Source of the DNA: Temperatibacter sp965603205 | Lineage (GTDB): Bacteria; Pseudomonadota; Alphaproteobacteria; Sphingomonadales; Kordiimonadaceae | Direction: 5' to 3' | DNA length: 64,000 bases | NCBI GenBank assembly: GCA_965603205.1 | Contig: CBFDCC010000006.1 | Location: forward strand, 1-64,000 | The notes under the pieces: generated by a model | Told to the model about the DNA's origin: nothing | Seen by the model: the letters and a program-made list of their open reading frames with translations, nothing else | Databases searched by the model: none | Made by a program: the position numbers and the translations under genes | Part shown: in pieces, positions 58,606 to 64,000 of the stretch | Layout: every line of letters starts with the position of its first letter | Position numbering within the stretch: position 1 is the first letter of the stretch

Positions 58606-59106
58606 ATGGCTAGCGATCAAATGGATGAAGAAGCTGGAAGCGGCGGCGGGAAAACCTTTCTTATATTAGGTATTTTAATTGGTGTGGCTGCTGGCGGTGG
58701 TCTTGGCTATATGTTTGCTGGTCAAGATGTAGTCAAGCAATCAATAGAGCAAGAAGAAGTCGAAGAAGTTGTCATCGAGGAGCTTCAATTTGTAAAATTT
58801 GAAAAACTTGCTGTGCCTGTGTTTACTAAACGTAACGGGCGATCACGACCCGCGGGTAACTTTTTACTTGATATCGTTGTTCAGGTGCGCACTGAAGATA
58901 ATGTTATTAAAATTCGTCGTGCCGACTTTCAAATCAGACAAGCATTTTTAATTGCCATAAATAAAAATGATGTGATGATGGATGGCTCAACGACGCAGAT
59001 CGATTATAAAAAAGCATCAATGCATCTAAAGGCTGCCGCAGTTAGTGTGGTGGGAGAAGGTACTGTAGAGAATGTGGTCATAGAACAATCTGTTAAAATT
59101 AAATAA
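58606..59106 (+). CDS. FliL-like single-pass membrane protein
   Basis: A 166-residue protein. A short Gly-rich cytoplasmic start leads to one membrane helix (TFLILGILIGVAAGGGLGYMF, about 16-37) and a Glu-rich linker. The periplasmic domain (FVKFEKLAVPVFTKRNGRSRPAGNFLLDIVVQV, read in parts; IRRADFQIRQAFLIAINKND) resembles the FliL family, which modulates flagellar stators. No flagellar genes surround it; it follows thiL by 21 bp and precedes the pyrophosphatase. The family call rests on topology and pattern and is moderate. Confidence 0.6.
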   Translation: MASDQMDEEAGSGGGKTFLILGILIGVAAGGGLGYMFAGQDVVKQSIEQEEVEEVVIEELQFVKFEKLAVPVFTKRNGRSRPAGNFLLDIVVQVRTEDNVIKIRRADFQIRQAFLIAINKNDVMMDGSTTQIDYKKASMHLKAAAVSVVGEGTVENVVIEQSVKIK

Positions 59107-59129
59107 TATTAGCTATTAAAGTATAGAAT

Positions 59130-59163
59130 GACAAAAGGCTGCTCAATTGAGTGGCCTTTTGTC
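59130..59163 (+). terminator. Intrinsic terminator after the FliL-like gene
   Basis: GACAAAAGGCTGCTC (59130-59144) pairs with GAGTGGCCTTTTGTC (59149-59163) with two G-U pairs and an AATT loop. It probably ends the nrdR-to-FliL-like transcription unit. The T run lies inside the stem, giving TTTTGTC. Confidence 0.75.
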
Positions 59164-59251
59164 TGCTAAACTAATGGTATAGACGTCTTATTTTAAAGTG
59201 GTCTGCTATAGGACTTGCTTAATTGAAATCACTTGTTAATGTGGACGGTAG

Positions 59252-59293
59252 AAGATCATAAATAGGGAAAATGATCTTTTAAATAATGGTTAA
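59252..59293 (+). promoter_or_regulatory. Leader structures upstream of hppA: inverted repeat and a TTAA-N7-TTAA box
   Basis: AAGATCAT (59252-59259) and ATGATCTT (59271-59278) form an 8-bp inverted repeat with an 11-nt loop. It is followed at once by TTAA-ATAATGG-TTAA (59279-59293), a CtrA-like spacing. Both lie 108-150 bp before the hppA start. The hairpin could be a terminator, operator or leader element; a chance match for the box is possible. Confidence 0.3.
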
Positions 59294-59400
59294 TATGGCC
59301 ATTTAGTAACGGACTGATGCTACTTGCTGAAGTTTGTATTGAGTAAAAGTAGGTGGTGCTGTCCTCAAACTGTAATCAGTTAACCGAGGGGGAGACACCC

Positions 59401-61500
59401 ATGACTGTACTTACTGCCGCAATTCTTTGTGGCTTGTTAGCCGTAGTATACGGCGTTGTAACACGTAGATCAATTTTATCCGCAAGTGCGGGTTCTGAAA
59501 AGATGCAAGAAATCGCTCAGGCGATTGAAGAGGGCGCTAATGCCTATCTAAACCGTCAATATCGTACCATCGCAATGGTTGGTGTTGTGGTAACAGTGGT
59601 ATTGTATATAGCACTATCTCAGCTTGCTGCTGTTGGTTTTGTAATCGGGGCGGTATTATCTGGACTTGCTGGATATATCGGCATGCTTATTTCTGTGAAA
59701 GCAAATGTTCGCACAACTGAAGCTGCTAGAACTGGTCTGCAACAAGGCCTAACACTGGCTTTTCGTGCTGGTGCTGTAACTGGTATGCTCGTAGCTGGTC
59801 TAGCATTGATAGCTATCGCTGGATATTATTGGGTATTAACAGAAAATATGGGGTATGCCCCAACGGACCGCGCTGTTATTGACGCACTCGTGGCACTTGG
59901 TTTTGGTGCATCACTTATTTCTATCTTTGCCCGTCTTGGTGGCGGCATCTTTACTAAAGGCGCTGATGTTGGTGCTGATTTAGTTGGTAAGTTAGAAGCT
60001 GGTATTCCAGAGGATGATCCACGAAATCCAGCTGTTATAGCTGATAATGTTGGTGATAACGTTGGTGATTGTGCTGGTATGGCGGCTGATCTGTTTGAAA
60101 CATATGTTGTGACAATTGGCGCAACAATGGTTCTATCAGCTCTATTGATTGGTGCAGGCGCTGCTGAAATTATGCAATTGCCTCTTATCATTGGTGGTTC
60201 ATGTATCCTAACCTCTATCCTAGGTACCTTTTTTGTTAAGCTTGGATCAAGTAATAACATTATGGGCGCACTGTATAAGGGGTTTCTTGTTACGGCTATT
60301 ACATCTGCGATTATTATGTGGTTTGCAATGGAATGGGCGCTAGCAGGCGATATGGAAAAGACCTTCACAGCTGGTAACACCATCTTCTCAGGTCGTGATC
60401 TATATTATTGTGGTATCGTTGGCCTTGTGCTGACGGGTCTTATCATCTGGATTACAGAATATTACACATCCACTGACTATCGCCCTGTGCGCTCTATCGC
60501 TAAGGCGTCTGAGACAGGTTCTGGTACAAACGTTATTCAAGGTCTAGCGATTTCACTAGAATCAACAGCATTACCTGCAATCGTTATTTGTGCAGCGATT
60601 ATAGTTGCTTATAATCTTGCTGGTATTATTGGTCTAGGTTTTGGCGCTACGGCGATGCTAGCACTTGCTGGTATGGTTGTCGCACTTGATGCTTATGGTC
60701 CTGTGACTGATAACGCTGGTGGTATTGCCGAGATGGCAGCACTTGATGAGGACGTACGTAAACGTACAGATGCTCTTGACGCTGTTGGTAATACAACAAA
60801 GGCTGTAACAAAGGGTTATGCCATTGGTTCAGCTGGTCTAGCGGCACTCGTGCTGTTTGGTGCCTATACGGCAGATCTAGAAATCTACTCAAAGGAGCTA
60901 GGTCTAACTGAAGCAGTTAACTTTGACCTGTCTAATCCTTATGTGGTTGTAGGCCTGTTCCTTGGTGCTTTGTTACCATATCTATTTGGTGCAATGGGCA
61001 TGACAGCTGTTGGCCGTGCTGGTGGTAAGGTTGTTGAAGAAGTGCGTGAGCAGTTCAGAAATAACCCAGGCATCATGAAGGGTACTTCTAAGCCTGACTA
61101 TGCACGTTCAGTTGATCTCTTAACAAAAGAAGCTATCCGTGAAATGATTGTGCCATCTATGTTGCCAATCCTTGCGCCGTTAGTAACTTTCTTTGTGATC
61201 GAGGCTATTGCAGGTCGTGCAGAAGCGTTTGCTACGCTGGGTGCTTTGCTACTTGGTGTGATCGTAGGCGGTCTATATGTTGCTTTGTCTATGACAGCAG
61301 GCGGCGGTGCTTGGGATAATGCTAAGAAGTATATCGAAGATGGCAACCATGGTGGTAAGGGTTCTAATGCTCACCATGCTGCTATTACTGGTGATACGGT
61401 TGGTGATCCATACAAGGATACAGCTGGTCCAGCGATAAACCCGATGATCAAAATCACAAATATTGTGGCTTTGCTTCTGTTGGCATTCCTCGCGCACTAA
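59401..61500 (+). CDS. hppA: Membrane-bound proton-translocating pyrophosphatase (K+-independent type)
   Basis: A 699-residue integral membrane enzyme that couples pyrophosphate hydrolysis to proton export. The substrate-binding region reads GADLVGKLEAGIPEDDPRNPAVIADNVGDNVGDCAGMAADLFETY (read in parts), with a second Asp-rich motif (YGPVTDNAGGIAEM) and a third at the end (GDTVGDPYKDTAGPAINPMIKI). GNTTKAVTKGYAIGSA has Lys where K+-dependent forms have Ala, so it should be K+-independent. An upstream ATG at 59353 is rejected: ATG 59401 follows a strong GAGGGGGAG. Confidence 0.95.
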   Translation: MTVLTAAILCGLLAVVYGVVTRRSILSASAGSEKMQEIAQAIEEGANAYLNRQYRTIAMVGVVVTVVLYIALSQLAAVGFVIGAVLSGLAGYIGMLISVKANVRTTEAARTGLQQGLTLAFRAGAVTGMLVAGLALIAIAGYYWVLTENMGYAPTDRAVIDALVALGFGASLISIFARLGGGIFTKGADVGADLVGKLEAGIPEDDPRNPAVIADNVGDNVGDCAGMAADLFETYVVTIGATMVLSALLIGAGAAEIMQLPLIIGGSCILTSILGTFFVKLGSSNNIMGALYKGFLVTAITSAIIMWFAMEWALAGDMEKTFTAGNTIFSGRDLYYCGIVGLVLTGLIIWITEYYTSTDYRPVRSIAKASETGSGTNVIQGLAISLESTALPAIVICAAIIVAYNLAGIIGLGFGATAMLALAGMVVALDAYGPVTDNAGGIAEMAALDEDVRKRTDALDAVGNTTKAVTKGYAIGSAGLAALVLFGAYTADLEIYSKELGLTEAVNFDLSNPYVVVGLFLGALLPYLFGAMGMTAVGRAGGKVVEEVREQFRNNPGIMKGTSKPDYARSVDLLTKEAIREMIVPSMLPILAPLVTFFVIEAIAGRAEAFATLGALLLGVIVGGLYVALSMTAGGGAWDNAKKYIEDGNHGGKGSNAHHAAITGDTVGDPYKDTAGPAINPMIKITNIVALLLLAFLAH

Positions 61501-61574
61501 AGAAATGAAACCTAGCGAAGCGTACCGACCAAGAGGGAGGCCACAGCTTTAGCGAGGAGTTCAAAAAAATAAAT

Positions 61575-61604
61575 AAGGGCTGCCCATTTGGGTGGCCCTT
61601 TTCT
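61575..61604 (+). terminator. Intrinsic terminator of hppA
   Basis: AAGGGCTGCCCA pairs with TGGGTGGCCCTT (61575-61586 and 61589-61600) through two G-U pairs and a two-base loop, followed by TTC with T residues from the stem. It lies about 75 bp after the hppA stop. Confidence 0.8.
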
Positions 61605-61666
61605 TGTTGGCAATTAAATACTGCCTCGTTAGGGTGAATGAAAATCAAATAACGGGGTCGGCCATC

Positions 61667-63427
61667 ATGAATATATTCAAATCCACTTTATCAGTATTAG
61701 CGTTATCGGCATCTGTAGCAACATTTGCCTATGGTGACACGACGAGTGACTTTAAGGCGCTTTTAAGCGCTGAACGTGAGGCTGTTTATGTTGAATATCC
61801 ATCCGAGCTGCCGCCAGAGCGTAAGGTGCCAATCCGTGAAATGGGCAAAGTAACACCCGCCGATTACGCCCGCCGTGCTGCGATGTACGCTGATTTTCAT
61901 ACTAAGGTCTTAGAGATTGATCGCAGTGCGCTTAGTAAGGAAGATCAGCTTAACTATGATTTATTTGCTCATATCGCCAAGGATAAACAGTTAGATAATC
62001 GCTATCAGTCTTACCGTATCCCATTTTATAGTGATAGTGGTTTTCATAGTTACTTGCCGCGTATGGCAACACGGATAAGATTTAAGGGGTATGAGGATTA
62101 TGATGCCTATTTAGAGCGCCTATCCGATGTACCGCGTTTCTTTAATGACCAAATCGCAAATCTGCGCGCAGGCATGAAAGATGGTTTTACTATGCCGAAA
62201 GTGGTCTTAGATGGCCTACTGCCAACATTCGCGTCGCCTATTGTTACTAAGGCAGAGGATAGTCCTTTTTATATGCCCTTTAAAAAAATGGTTAAGGGGC
62301 TAACAGACGAGCAGAAGGCTGAATTACTTGCTCGCGCTGATGATGTGATCATGAATAGGGTGATGGCGGCCTATAAGGCGCTAGATACCTTCATGCGGGA
62401 GGAATATTACCCCGCAGCCCGTGATGAACTGGCGGCTGGGACGCGCCCGGGTGGTAAAGAATATTATCCTGCGATGGTGAAATATTACACGACGATTGAT
62501 ATTACACCTGATGAAGTTCATGCACTGGGTGTAAGTGAGGTTGCTCGTATCCGCGCAGAGATGGAGCAGGTGATTAAGGATGCTAAGTTTGAGGGCAGCT
62601 TTGCAGCGTTTACTAATTTTTTACGCACTGATCCTCAATTTTACGCCAAAACCCCCAAAGAGTTGTTGATGCATGCATCTTACCTTGCCAAATTGATTGA
62701 TGGTCGTTTGCCGCGCTTGTTTGGTAAAATGCCGCGCCAACCATACGGTGTTGAGGCTGTGCCAGATGCCATAGCGCCTAACTATACTACAGGCCGCTAT
62801 GTAGGGTCGCCGCTTGATGCGCCGCGCGGCGGATTTTATTGGGTGAATACATACGCGCTTGATAAGCGTCCGCTTTATACATTGCCAGCTTTAACCCTGC
62901 ATGAGGCCGTGCCAGGTCATCATATGCAGTCTGCGCTGTCGAAAGAGATGAAAGACGTACCAGAGTTCCGTAAAGGTTATTATCCGCATGCTTACGGCGA
63001 AGGGTGGGGGCTGTATTCTGAAAAGCTTGGCCTAGAGCTTGATCTCTATGAAACACCTTATGACCATTTTGGTCGCCTAAGCTATGAAATGTGGCGTGCG
63101 TGCCGTTTGGTGATTGATACTGGTATTCACTGGAAAGGCTGGACGCGAGAACGAGCCATTAAACTGCTAGAGGATAACTCAGCCTTATCAACTCATAATA
63201 TCCGCACCGAGGTTGATCGTTACATCAGCTGGCCGGGCCAAGCGCTTGCCTATAAAATGGGCGAGCTAAAGCTGTTAGAATTACGCGCTCGCGCTACAAA
63301 AGCGCTTGGTGATAAGTTTGATGTGCGTGATTTCCACGAGCAAGTACTTAATGGCGGTGGCATGCCACTTGAACTCCTTGATCGTCGTATTAATGAATGG
63401 ATTGAATCGGTTAAGATGGGTTCTTAA
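61667..63427 (+). CDS. DUF885 family protein, putative exported zinc metallopeptidase
   Basis: A 586-residue precursor with a signal peptide (cleavage after TFAYG, about residue 23), so periplasmic or exported. The zinc-peptidase-like motif TLHEAVPGHHMQSALS (HExxxGHH) lies near residue 415, and YGEGWGLYSEKLGLELDLY follows with a candidate third ligand Glu. The region also contains NTHNIRTEVDRYISWPGQALAYKMGELK-type sequence. DUF885 members are thought to be carboxypeptidase-like enzymes. A longer frame starts at 61592 inside the terminator; ATG 61667 is preferred because it opens the signal peptide. Confidence 0.85.
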   Translation: MNIFKSTLSVLALSASVATFAYGDTTSDFKALLSAEREAVYVEYPSELPPERKVPIREMGKVTPADYARRAAMYADFHTKVLEIDRSALSKEDQLNYDLFAHIAKDKQLDNRYQSYRIPFYSDSGFHSYLPRMATRIRFKGYEDYDAYLERLSDVPRFFNDQIANLRAGMKDGFTMPKVVLDGLLPTFASPIVTKAEDSPFYMPFKKMVKGLTDEQKAELLARADDVIMNRVMAAYKALDTFMREEYYPAARDELAAGTRPGGKEYYPAMVKYYTTIDITPDEVHALGVSEVARIRAEMEQVIKDAKFEGSFAAFTNFLRTDPQFYAKTPKELLMHASYLAKLIDGRLPRLFGKMPRQPYGVEAVPDAIAPNYTTGRYVGSPLDAPRGGFYWVNTYALDKRPLYTLPALTLHEAVPGHHMQSALSKEMKDVPEFRKGYYPHAYGEGWGLYSEKLGLELDLYETPYDHFGRLSYEMWRACRLVIDTGIHWKGWTRERAIKLLEDNSALSTHNIRTEVDRYISWPGQALAYKMGELKLLELRARATKALGDKFDVRDFHEQVLNGGGMPLELLDRRINEWIESVKMGS

Positions 63428-63471
63428 TTCACTTATCTCAAGCTCATCGTCATAAGCCTACTTGGTGGGCC

Positions 63472-63486
63472 TATCCATCATGGATA
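63472..63486. terminator. Hairpin between the convergent DUF885 and Lrp genes
   Basis: TATCCA (63472-63477) pairs with TGGATA (63481-63486). A second, outer pairing AGCCTA (63455-63460) with TAGGCT (63489-63494) is possible. There is no T run, so a terminator role is only likely from its position. Confidence 0.4.
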
Positions 63487-63543
63487 AATAGGCTCGCCGA
63501 TCAAGTCGTCGAGTGATGAAAGTATATGCCTTTCTTTGTTATA

Positions 63544-63999
63544 TTATTTTTTGATAGGCACCCGTGTGCGTTTTAACACGGTTCTGAGAGAAAAGGACGA
63601 ATGCACACGCGCGACCTCAGGTAGGCTGGTCAGTACATGATGAATGCGTTCATAATCCACGGCGTCACGCACGGCTAAGCGGATGATATAATCAACATCA
63701 CCACTCATCAGGTAACATTCCATCACCTCGTCCACGTGTTTTACGCTGTCCTCAAAGCGCTTTAGGTTTTCTTCTTTTTGACTATCTAGCGATATGCGCA
63801 CAAATATGGTGCCGCCTAGGCCAACTTTGTCAGCATTAACAATGGCCGTGTAGCGATCAATCACGCCATCATTTTCTAAACGTTTAACACGGCGCAGGCA
63901 GGCGCTTTCGCTTAAGCCAACCCTATCCGCGAGGTCTACATTAGACAGTTTTCCATCATTTTGCAGTTCGTTTAAAATGGCTTGATCAATCTTATCTGT
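63544..63999 (-). CDS. Lrp/AsnC family transcriptional regulator (N-terminus beyond the window)
   Basis: A partial gene: at least 151 codons, with the start beyond the right edge. The visible part begins TDKIDQAILNELQNDGKLSNVDLA and contains the helix-turn-helix DLADRVGLSESACLRRVKRLENDG. The RAM effector-binding domain (LSSFSLRTVLK at the end; MSGDVDYIIRLAV) follows. Only the first few residues should be missing. A GTG at 63864 can start a shorter frame of 106 residues, but that would remove the DNA-binding domain. The regulated amino acid and targets are unknown. It is convergent with the DUF885 gene. Confidence 0.9.
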   Translation of the reverse strand, partial: TDKIDQAILNELQNDGKLSNVDLADRVGLSESACLRRVKRLENDGVIDRYTAIVNADKVGLGGTIFVRISLDSQKEENLKRFEDSVKHVDEVMECYLMSGDVDYIIRLAVRDAVDYERIHHVLTSLPEVARVHSSFSLRTVLKRTRVPIKK

Positions 64000-64000
64000 T

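Noticed and set aside
63544..63864. Lrp regulator as a complete 106-residue protein from the GTG at 63864
   Set aside because: The frame stays open to the window edge and upstream codons encode a normal AsnC helix-turn-helix.

Overview
The window looks like chromosomal DNA of an AT-leaning alphaproteobacterium, probably free-living, aerobic and motile. Several clan markers agree. There is an ALA synthase (C4 haem route), a DUF2336 protein, and the sdhE-mfd / recG block. The order glyA-nrdR-ribD-ribE-ribBX-ribH-nusB-thiL is typical, RibBX has lost its GTP cyclohydrolase cysteines, and HemB is of the cysteine-free metal-site type. CtrA-type boxes (TTAA-N7-TTAA) and a cluster of CcrM-type GANTC sites also occur. 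I cannot name the genus; a Kordiimonadales- or Rhodospirillales-like lineage is only a guess. No rRNA, tRNA, phage, IS element or CRISPR array was seen.

Layout. 1-2 kb: GNAT acetyltransferase and an outer-membrane porin, each followed by a hairpin terminator. 2.1-4.7 kb: molybdenum cofactor operon moaD-moaE-mobA-moeA, preceded by an FNR/FixK-like site; moaA lies apart at 10.7-11.8 kb next to nadK. 4.9-6.4 kb: SulP anion transporter. 6.4-9.8 kb: a 427-bp regulatory region with seven GANTC sites, then a DUF2336 protein and a PAS histidine kinase. 11.8-15.1 kb: a mini flagellar-axial-like protein, a DsbA/FrnE oxidoreductase, a YccF membrane protein and an EAL phosphodiesterase. 15.1-21.8 kb: mfd, sdhE, recG, bpt. 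21.8-27.2 kb: SLC13/TrkA-C transporter, MotB, penicillin-acylase family enzyme. 27.3-35.1 kb is the most unusual stretch: a beta-hydroxyacid dehydrogenase, a protein whose C-terminal half reads as a catalytically dead EAL domain, a lipoprotein subtilase autotransporter, and directly behind it a 905-residue fusion (cytoplasmic head, one membrane segment, peptidoglycan-binding-like domain, Sel1 repeats, TonB C-terminal domain).

35.2-39.7 kb: rpsD, a second GNAT enzyme, a chemoreceptor preceded by five TTAAC elements in exact 11-bp phase, and a TorF-type porin. 39.8-41.8 kb: TPP riboswitch and thiC. 41.8-42.2 kb: a cluster of palindromic REP-like elements. 42.3-48 kb: nadE-gltX-cysS-trmJ-like and an unknown protein. 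48-51.3 kb: hemB, a MarR-type regulator, hemA and a small conserved protein. 51.5-58.6 kb: rpiB, glyA, nrdR, the riboflavin genes, nusB, thiL. 58.6-64 kb: FliL-like protein, H+-pyrophosphatase, a DUF885 metallopeptidase, and an Lrp/AsnC regulator cut by the window edge.

How it fits together. Most of the window is housekeeping: cofactors (Moco, NAD, thiamine, riboflavin, haem), translation and DNA repair. Scattered motility and second-messenger genes (MotB, chemoreceptor, EAL and dead-EAL proteins, DUF2336, FliL-like, mini axial protein) sit near DNA motifs that suggest cell-cycle control by CtrA and CcrM/GcrA. The best candidates for something undescribed are the subtilase-autotransporter / TonB-Sel1 fusion pair, the dead-EAL protein, the phased CtrA-box array and the GANTC cluster. 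All coordinates, motifs and family assignments come from reading the sequence; no database search was possible.
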